DNA of 46,742 nt, taken from assembly GCF_035762905.1 (NCBI RefSeq), contig NZ_DASUCC010000002.1, forward strand, positions 1 through 46,742, given 5' to 3'. Under the pieces are notes generated by a model. The model searched no databases and had not been told where the DNA came from. It worked only from the letters and a program-made list of their open reading frames with translations. A program made the position numbers and the translations under genes. This document shows positions 1 through 7,671 of this stretch, one piece after another. This stretch comes from DASYTH01 sp035762905. GTDB lineage: Bacteria > Actinomycetota > Actinomycetes > Mycobacteriales > Pseudonocardiaceae. The stretch's first letter is position 1; each line of letters starts with the position of its first letter.

Positions 1-502
1 GGACGCCCGCGGCCTCCTCGATGTAGGCGCGGCGGTCCTCGGGACGCGACTGCAGCACGGAGTCGAGCTGGCCCTGCCCGACGACGACGTGCAGCTCGCG
101 ACCGATGCCGGAGTCGCTGAGCAGCTCCTGGATGTCGAGCAGCCGGCAGGAGTCGCCGTTGATCTCGTACTCGCTCTCGCCCGACCGGAACATCCGGCGG
201 GTGATCGAGACCTCGGTGTACTCGATCGGCAGCGCGCCGTCGGAGTTGTCGATCGTCAGTGCCACCTCGGCGCGCCCAAGCGGAGGGCGGCCCGAGGTCC
301 CGGCGAAGATGACGTCCTCCATCTTGCCGCCGCGCAGCGACTTGGCTCCCTGCTCGCCCATCACCCAGCTCAGCGCGTCCAGCACGTTGGACTTCCCGGA
401 CCCGTTGGGCCCGACGACGCAGGTGATCCCGGGTTCGAAGCGCAACGTCGTCGCTGAGGCGAAGGACTTGAAGCCTTTCAGCGTCAGGCTCTTCAGATGC
501 AC
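1..502 (-). CDS. smc: Chromosome segregation ATPase SMC (N-terminal part, cut by window edge)
   Basis: Only the first 167 codons are inside the window. The protein starts VHLKSLTLKGFKSF, the standard SMC N-terminus, and carries the Walker A loop GPNGSGKS at residues 31-38 followed by the head-domain segment DALSWVMGEQGAKSLRGGKMEDVIF. SMC is the long coiled-coil ATPase that, with ScpA and ScpB, organises and segregates the chromosome. The GTG at 502 is chosen because homologues start exactly here; a weak GAGAGG lies about 10 bases upstream. The frame is open to base 2 and the coiled coil lies outside the window. It is on the same strand as the anti-sigma gene, 91 bases downstream of it. Confidence 0.96.
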   Translation of the reverse strand, partial: MHLKSLTLKGFKSFASATTLRFEPGITCVVGPNGSGKSNVLDALSWVMGEQGAKSLRGGKMEDVIFAGTSGRPPLGRAEVALTIDNSDGALPIEYTEVSITRRMFRSGESEYEINGDSCRLLDIQELLSDSGIGRELHVVVGQGQLDSVLQSRPEDRRAYIEEAAGV

Positions 503-593
503 CAGGCGTGGACCTCTCGGGCGCGGACGGACTCCAGCATCAATGAGACACTACCGGCGCACCGTCCGCTTGCCCGGGAGGCTGGCCCTCATG

Positions 594-1358
594 TCACGGG
601 CGGTGGATCCCGATCAGCAGCTCGCTGTCCTCCGAGACGACCTCGATCTTGGAGATCATGGACAGCGCGATCGACGTGCTGCCCGGGATCTCGGCGTGCG
701 GCAGGTCCGGTTCGTCCCCGGTCGGGATCGCCCACCAGCCGGCGGTCTCCTTGTAGCCGCTCACGCCCTTGGCCCAGACCACCAGCCGGCAGCTGGCCCC
801 CGGCGGGACGTTGGCCATGCTGATCTGGATCTCGGTGCCCCAGTCTCTGGTGATCATCCGGGCCTCGGCGTGCACCCCGTTCTCCGGGTTGGTGCCGGCC
901 CAGACGATGCCCTCGGCGTGCTGCACCCTGGGTGCGCTGAGCGCCTCATAGGCGATGATCCCGCCTGCGGTGAGCACGATCACCGCGGCGGCCGCGGCCA
1001 CCATCAGCCAGCGGCGGGGCAGCGCGTGGCGCGGTCCGGACCGGCGCTGCGGTTGCGGCTCGGGTTCCGGCTCGGGCCGGTCGGCCGAGGGGTCCAGCAT
1101 CACCGGCGTGGCCAGCGTGGCGACCGCGGCGAACTCCTCGGCACCGGGCAGCACGTCCACCGGCCGGGCCAGCTCGCCGGCGTCCTCGAAGTCGGCCAGG
1201 GTGACCTGGTTGAGCAGCCCGGGCAGGGGAGCCAGCCGGACCAGCTCCGAGCGGCATACGTCACAGCCGGACAGATGCGCCTCGAACTGGGAGCGCTCCT
1301 CCGGTTCTAGCGCGCCGAGCAGGTACACACCCAACGTCGATGCGTGCGTGCAGGTCAT
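594..1358 (-). CDS. Zinc-binding membrane anti-sigma factor (RslA-like), partner of the adjacent ECF sigma
   Basis: A 254-residue protein with an N-terminal anti-sigma zinc finger (H28, C32, C35 in HLSGCDVC, plus C3/H5), a Pro/Glu-rich linker around residues 90-115, one membrane segment at about 117-137, and an extracytoplasmic domain of about 115 residues. Such proteins hold their ECF sigma factor at the membrane until an external or redox signal releases it. Its ATG overlaps the sigma stop codon by four bases (ATGA), so the two are translationally coupled. By layout it resembles M. tuberculosis RslA (SigL partner), but the outer domain is not diagnostic, so the inducing signal is unknown. 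Confidence 0.88.
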   Translation of the reverse strand: MTCTHASTLGVYLLGALEPEERSQFEAHLSGCDVCRSELVRLAPLPGLLNQVTLADFEDAGELARPVDVLPGAEEFAAVATLATPVMLDPSADRPEPEPEPQPQRRSGPRHALPRRWLMVAAAAAVIVLTAGGIIAYEALSAPRVQHAEGIVWAGTNPENGVHAEARMITRDWGTEIQISMANVPPGASCRLVVWAKGVSGYKETAGWWAIPTGDEPDLPHAEIPGSTSIALSMISKIEVVSEDSELLIGIHRP

Positions 1359-1873
1359 GGTTCGGTCACCCCCCTCTCCTCAAGCGCGTCGCGCAGCGCC
1401 CGCAGCGCATAGAACGAGCGCGACTTGACCGTGCCGGCCGGGACACCCAGCGCGGCCGCGGCCTCGGCGACGGTGCGCCTGCGGTAGAACAGCTCGGCGA
1501 TGACCGCACGATGGTCCTTGGACAGCGCCCGCATCGCCTCGGCCACCTGCCACCCCTGCAGAACACGGTCGAAGTCGTCGGTGCCGCGCGCCCAGTCCCC
1601 CTCTTGGATCGGGACCTCGGCCACCCTGGCGCTCTGCCGACGGTACCCGGAGATGATCAGGTTCCGCGCGACGGTGTACAACCAGGGGCCGGCGTGCTCG
1701 GCGTCCAGGATCTCCGCGTTGCGCCAGGCGCGAAGGAGTGTCTCCTGGACCACGTCCTCGGCCCGCTGGTAGTCGCCGCCGACCGCGCGCAGCACGTAGC
1801 CGTGCAATGGCCGCCGGTAACGGCTGTACAGTTCGCGGACCAGATCGTCATCCTGCTCCGGGGTGTGCCCCAC
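1355..1873 (-). CDS. ECF RNA polymerase sigma factor (SigL/SigK-like)
   Basis: A 172-residue sigma-70 family protein with region 2 (RELYSRYRRPLHGYVLRAVGGD, then AEDVVQETLLRAWRN) and region 4 (LSKDHRAVIAELFYRRRTVAEAAAALGVPAGTVKSR, the helix-turn-helix that reads the -35 box). Regions 1 and 3 are absent, as in ECF factors. The GTG at 1873 is used because an in-frame stop lies three codons upstream. It forms an operon with the anti-sigma gene. A TGAACC-N16-CGTAAT promoter lies 8 bases before the start, consistent with SigL-type self-activation. SigL is the best guess from promoter and partner; a SigK-like assignment is possible. Confidence 0.93.
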   Translation of the reverse strand: MGHTPEQDDDLVRELYSRYRRPLHGYVLRAVGGDYQRAEDVVQETLLRAWRNAEILDAEHAGPWLYTVARNLIISGYRRQSARVAEVPIQEGDWARGTDDFDRVLQGWQVAEAMRALSKDHRAVIAELFYRRRTVAEAAAALGVPAGTVKSRSFYALRALRDALEERGVTEP

Positions 1874-1881
1874 ATCGCCTT

Positions 1882-1909
1882 ATTACGCCGGCCGGGCCGT
1901 CCGGGTTCA
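1882..1909 (-). promoter_or_regulatory. Candidate autoregulatory ECF (SigL-type) promoter
   Basis: On the minus strand TGAACC (1909-1904) is separated by exactly 16 bases from CGTAAT (1887-1882), close to the TGAACC/CGTnnn pattern reported for mycobacterial SigL. The -10 element ends 8 bases before the GTG of the sigma gene, so the transcript would have almost no leader. Confidence 0.65.
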
Positions 1910-1926
1910 ACCGGGTATCGAACTGG

Positions 1927-2226
1927 TCAACGTTCCACGAACCCGGCATGGTCACCGGTAGCGGTTGACCACTGTTCCCGCACCGTATCGACCCTTCCGG
2001 GGGTGCTGCCGGACCGCAGCGCGGCCAGCAACCGGACGCAGTCGTCCCGGGGTCCCTCGGCCACCACCTCGACCCGGCCGTCGCTGAGGTTGCCGGCGTA
2101 TCCGGACAGGCCGAGCGCCTGCGCGGTGCGCCGGGTCCACCACCGGAAACCCACACCCTGGACCCGGCCGTGCACCCAGACGGTCAGCCGGACCGTCTCG
2201 CCGGTTAACGTTTCGCGATCTTGCAT
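1927..2226 (-). CDS. acyP: Acylphosphatase
   Basis: A 99-residue protein with the acylphosphatase signature VHGRVQGVGFRWW (phosphate-binding loop with catalytic Arg) and the second motif GYAGNLSDGRVEVVAEG containing the catalytic Asn. It hydrolyses acyl-phosphates such as acetyl phosphate or carbamoyl phosphate in the cytoplasm. The ATG at 2226 gives the family's usual length; in-frame starts further upstream would add an unconserved tail, and no clear ribosome-binding site decides between them. The gene lies near smc in other actinobacteria, as here. C-terminal residues after TVREQWSTA are slightly longer than in most homologues. Confidence 0.93.
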   Translation of the reverse strand: MQDRETLTGETVRLTVWVHGRVQGVGFRWWTRRTAQALGLSGYAGNLSDGRVEVVAEGPRDDCVRLLAALRSGSTPGRVDTVREQWSTATGDHAGFVER

Positions 2227-2339
2227 ACGTTCGGTGACATCTCCGGGGTGAAGCATTAACGGTGTGTGCTGGTGATACGTTACCGCGCTGTGATGCGTCA
2301 TCCGGGTAACCGGGCCGTGGCCGTCCGTGAAGGAGCTGC

Positions 2340-2780
2340 ATGACCGACTCACCCGACCGCCCGGACGACGCGACCGGCCGCCGGGCCCCGTACACCATCC
2401 TCGCGGTGGCCGGAATCGTCGTCTCCACCGTCTTCGCCACCGTCGCCGCCCTTGCCGGCGGGCGCGAGGAAGCCCAGTCCCCCACCCCCGTCAACAACGA
2501 CGCCCCGATCACCAGCTCGTCGTCCCGGACCAGCTCGGTCCTGCCCACCACGACCGAGTCCGCGCTTCCCGCCGCCCCCGAGGCCACCACCACGCCGCCC
2601 CCCACCACGACCACGACCACCACCCGGCGCCGCCCCGCGATGACGCCGCGCACCACCACGCCGCCGAACACCACCACCCCGATTCCCCCGCCCCCACCGC
2701 CACCGCCGCCCCCACCGCCGACGACCACCACGACCACGCCGCCCCCCACGACGACCACCACGGACCCGGGCGCACCCTGA
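2340..2780 (+). CDS. Single-pass membrane protein with Thr/Pro-rich extracellular tail
   Basis: A 146-residue protein preceded by a good AAGGAG five bases before the ATG. A short charged cytoplasmic N-terminus (residues 1-16) is followed by one membrane segment (about 17-40, PYTILAVAGIVVSTVFATVA) and then about 100 residues made almost only of Thr, Pro, Ser and Ala, including a run of 12 prolines and several Thr runs. Such tails are typical of cell-wall-spanning, often O-mannosylated, actinobacterial proteins. No enzymatic domain is visible and I do not recognise a family. It diverges from the acylphosphatase gene and converges on the HAAS gene, with a strong hairpin between. Confidence 0.75.
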   Translation: MTDSPDRPDDATGRRAPYTILAVAGIVVSTVFATVAALAGGREEAQSPTPVNNDAPITSSSSRTSSVLPTTTESALPAAPEATTTPPPTTTTTTTRRRPAMTPRTTTPPNTTTPIPPPPPPPPPPPPTTTTTTPPPTTTTTDPGAP

Positions 2781-2795
2781 TCCAGGCGTGAGTCA

Positions 2796-2828
2796 GGTGG
2801 GGAGTGGGCCCCGAGTCCACTCCCCACC
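2796..2828. terminator. Bidirectional hairpin between convergent genes
   Basis: A perfect 12-bp stem (GGTGGGGAGTGG at 2796-2807 with CCACTCCCCACC at 2817-2828) and a 9-base loop sit between the stop codons of the Thr/Pro-rich protein and the HAAS protein. There is no T-tract on either side, as is common for actinobacterial terminators. Confidence 0.7.
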
Positions 2829-2842
2829 CCTCCTCCCCCTCG

Positions 2843-3928
2843 TCACTTGGACGGCGGCGGCGGTGTCGTCGTCGGCGCCGAGGTGGGCACGGCGATCACG
2901 AACGGCACGTCGGTGCGCTCGACGCAGTCACCGGTCCGCGGATCGAACTCCACGCGCGGCTGCGGGAACCGGTTGGTCTCGGCGTTGCCGGCGTCGTAGC
3001 GCCCGCAGCTGGTGTGGAAGACGTAGACCGGCCGGCCGTCCTGGTCGTAGAGGTAGAACTCGGGCAGCGGTTGGCCGTTCGGCCCGAAGCCGTAGAAGTT
3101 CGACGGCATGCTCGGTGCGTAGACCTCGCCTGGCAGGTTCTCCCACCGGGGACCGGTGAGGTAGGCGATCAGCGCGGCGAGCAGGGTCAGCACCAGGCCC
3201 GCGGCGAAGAAGTTGGCCGGGGCCACCACCCAGCGGTATCGCCGGTCGGTGCGGGCCCGCTTGCCGAACATCAGCAGCACCACGAGCACGGCCCCGACCG
3301 GCACCAGGTAAACGGGGCCGCCCGCGACCCCGGCGACCAGGGTGACGCCGCCGACCACCAGCACCCGCAGTCCCCACCAGGCCGGCCGCAGTGCCCGCAG
3401 GTAGTCGACCATCGCGTCCGGGAAGACCTTGACGAGCCGCCGGCCTGCCCGCCGGCCGGCCCGCGACTCGGGCAGTTCGTCCACATCGGACGGCCGCACG
3501 GTGTCGGTGAAGACCAGCACGATGGCCACGAACAACGGCAGCGCGAGCAGCAGCAGCGAGGCGATCGACCGGCCAAGGACCGCGAAGGCGAGGCCGGCGA
3601 AGAACGCGATCAGCACCCCCAGCACCAGCGCCCACAGCGCGAACCGGGCCGTGGCCACGGCCGGTCGGCGGCTACCCGCCGGGGGGCCGGGTGCGGCCGG
3701 CGGGTAGCCGGCGGCGGCGCGCAGCTCGGCGGCGTACTGCTCGGGCGTGCCGAGCCGCTGGCTCAGCGCCTCGACCGACACCTCCTCGCCCAGTTCCGCG
3801 GCGACCTCGCTCAGGTGCGGGCCGATGTCGTCGACGATCTCCTCGACCTCGCCGGCCGGCAGATCGGCCAGGGCTGCCTTGGTCCGGGCCAGGTAGTCGG
3901 CCACGGCGGGATGGGTCTTGACGGTCAT
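2843..3928 (-). CDS. HAAS/DUF1700-type signalling-domain membrane protein, PadR partner
   Basis: A 361-residue protein. Residues 1-75 form a small acidic helical domain (VADYLARTKAALADLPAGEVEEIVDDIGPHLSEVAAEL then LGTPEQYAAELRAA) typical of the HAAS domain that accompanies PadR-like regulators. It is followed by about five membrane segments between residues 100 and 260, and an outer C-terminal domain of about 100 residues with one Cys (HTSCGRYD) and a Thr/Pro-rich end. A GGAGG five bases before the ATG supports the start. The PadR gene lies 34 bases upstream on the same strand, so the two probably form a transcription/sensing pair. The ligand is unknown. Confidence 0.82.
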   Translation of the reverse strand: MTVKTHPAVADYLARTKAALADLPAGEVEEIVDDIGPHLSEVAAELGEEVSVEALSQRLGTPEQYAAELRAAAGYPPAAPGPPAGSRRPAVATARFALWALVLGVLIAFFAGLAFAVLGRSIASLLLLALPLFVAIVLVFTDTVRPSDVDELPESRAGRRAGRRLVKVFPDAMVDYLRALRPAWWGLRVLVVGGVTLVAGVAGGPVYLVPVGAVLVVLLMFGKRARTDRRYRWVVAPANFFAAGLVLTLLAALIAYLTGPRWENLPGEVYAPSMPSNFYGFGPNGQPLPEFYLYDQDGRPVYVFHTSCGRYDAGNAETNRFPQPRVEFDPRTGDCVERTDVPFVIAVPTSAPTTTPPPPSK

Positions 3929-3962
3929 GATGCCTCCTCCGCGGGAGGGAGAACGACGTCGG

Positions 3963-4286
3963 TCATGCTGCGGCTCCCAACAGGCTGTCCATCGTGTCGG
4001 CGAAGGCCCGCCAGGTCTTGCCGGATTCGGCCAGCCGCTGCCGGCCGGTGTCGTTGAGGCCGTAGTACTTGCGGTGCGGCCCCTCCTCGCTCGGCACCAC
4101 GTACGAGGTCAGCGCCCCGGCGTTGAACAGCCGGCGCAGCGTCCCGTACACGGAGGCGTCGCCGACCTCCTCCAGCCCGGCCTGGCGCAGCCGGCGCAGT
4201 ACGTCGTAGCCGTAGCCGTCCTCGTCGCGCAGCACGGCGAGCACGGCGAGGTCGAGAACGCCCTTGAGCAGTTGACTGGTTTCCAA
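3963..4286 (-). CDS. PadR family transcriptional regulator
   Basis: A 107-residue protein with the PadR winged helix: LLKGVLDLAVLAVLRDEDGYGYDVLRRL, the recognition segment ASVYGTLRRLFNAGALTSY, and the wing GPHRKYYGLNDTGRQRL, followed by a short C-terminal helix. PadR proteins of this size usually repress the gene they precede. The downstream partner is the HAAS membrane protein. An inverted repeat lies 33 bases upstream of the ATG and probably serves for autoregulation. The effector is not predictable. Confidence 0.93.
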   Translation of the reverse strand: METSQLLKGVLDLAVLAVLRDEDGYGYDVLRRLRQAGLEEVGDASVYGTLRRLFNAGALTSYVVPSEEGPHRKYYGLNDTGRQRLAESGKTWRAFADTMDSLLGAAA

Positions 4287-4318
4287 CGTGACACCCCCTC
4301 GCTCCTACGCGAAGGACA

Positions 4319-4339
4319 CTACCACGCATTGCGTAGTAG
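4319..4339. promoter_or_regulatory. Candidate PadR operator (imperfect 9-3-9 inverted repeat)
   Basis: CTACCACGC and GCGTAGTAG flank a 3-base spacer; eight of nine positions are complementary. An additional CTACGC half-site lies at 4305-4310. The site sits between the PadR gene (starts 4286) and the 3' end of mutM, where its promoter must be. Confidence 0.6.
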
Positions 4340-4348
4340 CGACAGGTG

Positions 4349-5206
4349 TCAGCTCCGGGGGCGCGGCTGGCAGCGCGGGCAGGAGAACGAGGAGCGATTC
4401 ATGAACGGCTCGCGGCGGATCGGGCGACCGCACCGCGGGCACGGCAGACCCTCCTGCCCGTACGCCGCGAGCGAACGGTCGAAGTAGCCGGACTCGCCGT
4501 TGGTGTTGACGTAGAGCGCGTCGAACGAGGTCCCGCCGGCCACCAGCGCCTCGGCCATCACCTCGGTGGCCGCGGCCAGCAGCTCACGCACCTTGGCCAC
4601 AGACAGCCGGTCGGTCGGCCGGGCCCAGTGCAGCCGGGCCCGCCACAACGCCTCGTCGGCGTAGATGTTGCCGATCCCGGACACCAGGTTCTGGTCCAGC
4701 AGCGCCCGCTTGACCTCGGTCCGCTTGCGCCGCATGGCGGCCACCACGGCCTCGAGATCGAACAGCGGATCCATCGGATCCCGGCCGATGTGCGCAACCG
4801 GCAGCGGCACCGTGGTCCCGTCCACCACGGTCAGCTCCTCGACGGACAGGCCGCCGAACGTCCGCTGGTCCACGAACCGCAGCTCCGGCCCGTCGTCGGC
4901 GAACCGCACGCGCACCCGCAGGTGGATCTCGGCCGGCGCACTTCCCGGCCGGATCAGCATCTGGCCGCTCATCCCGAGGTGCGCCAGCAACGCCTCGGCC
5001 GAGCTCAGCTCCGCCCACAGGTACTTGCCCCGCCGGCTTACCGCCTCCACCCGGTGCCCGACCAGCCGCCCGGCGAAGTCGACGGCTCCGGTCAGATGCC
5101 GGCGGATCGATCGCGGATGGAACACCTCGACCTCGGTGATCGTCCGCCCCAGAACGTGATCGGCCAGCCCGCGCCGGACGGTCTCGACCTCAGGTAGCTC
5201 AGGCAC
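4349..5206 (-). CDS. mutM: Formamidopyrimidine-DNA glycosylase
   Basis: A 285-residue bifunctional base-excision repair enzyme that removes 8-oxoguanine and other oxidised purines and cleaves at the abasic site. It begins MPELPEVETVRRGL, where processed Pro1 is the nucleophile and Glu2 the acid. It has the helix-two-turn-helix region (DQNLVSGIGNIYADEALW) and a C-terminal zinc finger with four cysteines (CPRC...CPRC) that bears the DNA-contacting segment RREPFMNRSSF. Length is normal. It starts 21 bases after the rnc stop and is the last gene of the sepIVA-to-mutM run. Confidence 0.98.
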   Translation of the reverse strand: MPELPEVETVRRGLADHVLGRTITEVEVFHPRSIRRHLTGAVDFAGRLVGHRVEAVSRRGKYLWAELSSAEALLAHLGMSGQMLIRPGSAPAEIHLRVRVRFADDGPELRFVDQRTFGGLSVEELTVVDGTTVPLPVAHIGRDPMDPLFDLEAVVAAMRRKRTEVKRALLDQNLVSGIGNIYADEALWRARLHWARPTDRLSVAKVRELLAAATEVMAEALVAGGTSFDALYVNTNGESGYFDRSLAAYGQEGLPCPRCGRPIRREPFMNRSSFSCPRCQPRPRS

Positions 5207-5227
5207 CCGGGCATTGTGCCCGACGGG

Positions 5228-5959
5228 TCAGACGTCGGACTTGATCTTCTCGGACAGCGCGCGCCAGGCCACCTCGGCGGCCTTCTGCTCGGCTTCCTTC
5301 TTGGTTCGGCCGTCCCCGGTGCCGAACTCGTCGCCGCCGACCACCACGGTCGCGGAGAACTCCTTGCGGTGGTCCGGCCCGGCCTCCTGCACCCGGTACT
5401 CGGGCACGCCCAGCCCGGCCGAGGCGGTCAGCTCCTGCAGGCTGGTCTTCCAGTCCAGGCCCGCGCCGCGCCGGGGGGCCTCGGCCAGCAACCCGTCGAA
5501 CAGCCGGTGCACCAGCAGCCGCGCGGTGTCGATGCCGTGCTGGAGGTACACCGCACCGATCACCGCCTCCATGCCGTCGGCCAGGATGCTGGCCTTGTCC
5601 CGCCCGCCGGTCAGCTCCTCGCCCTTGCCGAGCAACAGGTGCGCGCCGAGCCCGCCCTCACCGAGGCCACGCGCCACCCCGGCCAGCGCGTGCATGTTCA
5701 CCACGCTGGCCCGCAGCTTGGCCAACTGGCCCTCGGGCAACTCCGGATGCGTGCGGTACAGATGATCGGTGACGACCAAGCCCAGCACGGCGTCGCCGAG
5801 GAACTCCAGCCGTTCGTTCGGGGGCAGTCCGCCGTTCTCGTAGGCGTAGGACCGGTGGGTCAGGGCAAGCGTGAGGAGCTCGGCGTCAAGTTCGACGTCG
5901 AGCGCCAGCAGTAGCGATCCTGGGTCGACGGACGGGCCCCGGTTCGCCCGAACCCCCAT
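5228..5959 (-). CDS. rnc: Ribonuclease III
   Basis: A 243-residue double-strand-specific endoribonuclease needed for rRNA and mRNA processing. It carries the signature NERLEFLGDAVLGL, the second metal-binding helix (DKASILADGMEAVIGAVY), and a C-terminal double-stranded RNA-binding domain (DWKTSLQELTA... to KKEAEQKAAEVAW). The ATG at 5959 is preferred; an open frame continues to 6109 but the extra residues lie in rpmF and are not RNase III-like. Only 23 bases separate it from rpmF, as in most actinobacteria. Confidence 0.97.
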   Translation of the reverse strand: MGVRANRGPSVDPGSLLLALDVELDAELLTLALTHRSYAYENGGLPPNERLEFLGDAVLGLVVTDHLYRTHPELPEGQLAKLRASVVNMHALAGVARGLGEGGLGAHLLLGKGEELTGGRDKASILADGMEAVIGAVYLQHGIDTARLLVHRLFDGLLAEAPRRGAGLDWKTSLQELTASAGLGVPEYRVQEAGPDHRKEFSATVVVGGDEFGTGDGRTKKEAEQKAAEVAWRALSEKIKSDV

Positions 5960-5982
5960 GCGGAGAATTACCTTCGCGGGGC

Positions 5983-6165
5983 TCAGGCCGGAGCGGTGAC
6001 CTGGCGACCGGCGTACTGGCCGCAGTTCGGACAGGCCATGTGCGGGGGCTTCGGTTTGCGACAGGCGCGGTTCGAGCACGCCACCAGTTGCGGGGCGCTG
6101 GTCTTCCACTGCGAGCGGCGCGAACGGGTGTTCGAGCGCGACATCCTTCGCTTCGGGACGGCCAC
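5983..6165 (-). CDS. rpmF: 50S ribosomal protein L32 (zinc-ribbon form)
   Basis: A 60-residue ribosomal protein starting MAVPKRRMSRSNTRSRRSQWK, with the zinc ribbon made by ACSNRAC and ACPNCG. Because all four cysteines are present this is the zinc-binding form; actinobacteria often encode a second, cysteine-free copy repressed by Zur elsewhere. It lies between DUF177 and rnc, as is usual. Confidence 0.98.
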   Translation of the reverse strand: MAVPKRRMSRSNTRSRRSQWKTSAPQLVACSNRACRKPKPPHMACPNCGQYAGRQVTAPA

Positions 6166-6205
6166 GACTACTTCTCCTCCAACAACGCGTGCCGGTCAGG
6201 CACGA

Positions 6206-6784
6206 CTACTGGTCGCGATCCTCGGAGAACCGCTCAGTCAGCGCGGCCCATCGGGGGTCAATCGTCTCATGCCGGTGATCCGGACCGAGGTCGGCCCACT
6301 TACCGCCACAGTCCGGACACAGCCCGGCACAGTCCGGCCGGCACAACGGAACATGCGGCAGCGCGAGCACGATCGCGTCCCGCACCACCGGTTCCAGGTC
6401 GACGAGATCGCCCACCAGGCGGCCGACCTCGTCCTCGTCGGTGGTCGCGTCGGTCGCGCTGTCCGGGTAGGCGTACAGCTCGGTGATCTCCACCTCGACC
6501 TGACCGTCGATCGGGTCGAGGCAGCGCGAGCACTCGCCGGCCGTGGGGGCCGTGGCCGTGCCGGACACCAGCACGCCCTCGACCACGGACTCCAGCAGCA
6601 GGTCCAGCTCGACCTCGGTGCCCGCGGGCACGGCGATCACCCCCTCGACGCCGAGGGGGTTGGTGGCCGGCGCCTTCCTGCGCACGGCCCGGCTGGTTCC
6701 CGGGCGGCGGCCGAGCTCCCGGGTGTCGAGCACCCAGGGGCTGGCCACCGCGGGCCGGGCTCCGCTGTAACGCTGTGGAGACAT
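6206..6784 (-). CDS. DUF177 (YceD-like) protein, rpmF-linked
   Basis: A protein of about 192 residues with the DUF177 layout: PWVLDTRELGRRPG at the N-terminus, a beta-rich middle, and metal-binding Cys clusters CSRC and CRPDCAGLCPDCG. In bacteria and chloroplasts these proteins are linked with 23S rRNA or 50S assembly, and the gene nearly always precedes rpmF. I take the ATG at 6784. A TTG at 6799 has a better-placed GAAGG four bases upstream and would add five residues, so the start is uncertain. Confidence 0.92.
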   Translation of the reverse strand: MSPQRYSGARPAVASPWVLDTRELGRRPGTSRAVRRKAPATNPLGVEGVIAVPAGTEVELDLLLESVVEGVLVSGTATAPTAGECSRCLDPIDGQVEVEITELYAYPDSATDATTDEDEVGRLVGDLVDLEPVVRDAIVLALPHVPLCRPDCAGLCPDCGGKWADLGPDHRHETIDPRWAALTERFSEDRDQ

Positions 6785-6890
6785 GGCGAACTCGATCAAT
6801 GCCTTCGTGGTTTGCTTCGCCGCACGGTGATCCCGCCTACGGCCAACCCGTCAAGGGTACGGGATGTGGACCGGTTGGGTGAAATCGCGG

Positions 6891-7580
6891 TCAGGCGCGG
6901 TAGTCGAACGGGACCACGCCGGGCGCCGCGCCGTTCAGCGTGCCGCGCAGGTGGGTGCGGCCCTTGCCGACCGTGCGCAGGATGTGCGCCAGCAGGTCCT
7001 CGAACTCGCGCAGCTTGCCGTCGACGTACTCGTCGCACTCCTTGCGCTGCCGGGCCGCCTCCTCGGCCGCCGCGTCCAGGATTCGCGCCGACTCGGCGTG
7101 CGCGGCCTGCACCACCTCGGTCTGCGACAGCAGCCGGGCCTGCTCGATCCGGCCGTCCTCGACCGCCTGCTCGAAGGCCTCCCGGCCGGCCTGCAGCATC
7201 CGGTCGACCTCGCCCTTGGACCGCGCCACCGCGGCGTCGTACTCGGCCCGCCCGTCGGCCATCAGCCGCTCGGCATGCGCCTGCGCCTCGGCTAGCCGGC
7301 GATCGATGTCCCGGTCCGCCTCGGTGCGCACCTGCTCGGCGTCCAGCCGCGCCTTGCTGCGCACCTGCTCGGCCTGGTGATCGGCGGTGCCGACGATCTC
7401 GTCCCGCCGGTCCAGCACGTCCTGCGCGTCGTCCAGCTCGCCGGGCAGCGCGTCGCGGATCTCGTCGAGCAGATCGAGGACGTCGCCGCGGGGCACCACA
7501 CAGCTCGACGTCATGGGCAGCCCCCTGGCCTCCTCCAGGATCGTCACCAGCTCGTCCAGTGCCTCGAACACGCGGTACAC
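6891..7580 (-). CDS. sepIVA: Septation protein SepIVA (DivIVA-domain coiled coil)
   Basis: A 229-residue cytoplasmic protein that starts VYRVFEALDELVTILEEARG and contains PRGDVLDLLDEIRDALPGELDDAQDVLD, matching the N-terminus I remember for mycobacterial Rv2927c (SepIVA), an essential septum-site factor. Residues 60-205 are a continuous coiled coil rich in Ala, Glu and Arg. The start is the GTG at 7580 with GGAGG six bases before it; an upstream in-frame region reaching 7757 has no support. It heads the run to DUF177, rpmF, rnc and mutM. Confidence 0.9.
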   Translation of the reverse strand: MYRVFEALDELVTILEEARGLPMTSSCVVPRGDVLDLLDEIRDALPGELDDAQDVLDRRDEIVGTADHQAEQVRSKARLDAEQVRTEADRDIDRRLAEAQAHAERLMADGRAEYDAAVARSKGEVDRMLQAGREAFEQAVEDGRIEQARLLSQTEVVQAAHAESARILDAAAEEAARQRKECDEYVDGKLREFEDLLAHILRTVGKGRTHLRGTLNGAAPGVVPFDYRA

Positions 7581-7671
7581 GTCGTCCCTCCAACCCCGAT
7601 CAACCGTGACCCAGTGTGCCCGCTGCCCGGGCCGGCGCGGGGGACCTCGCCCGGCGTGGCAGCCTGGCTTT

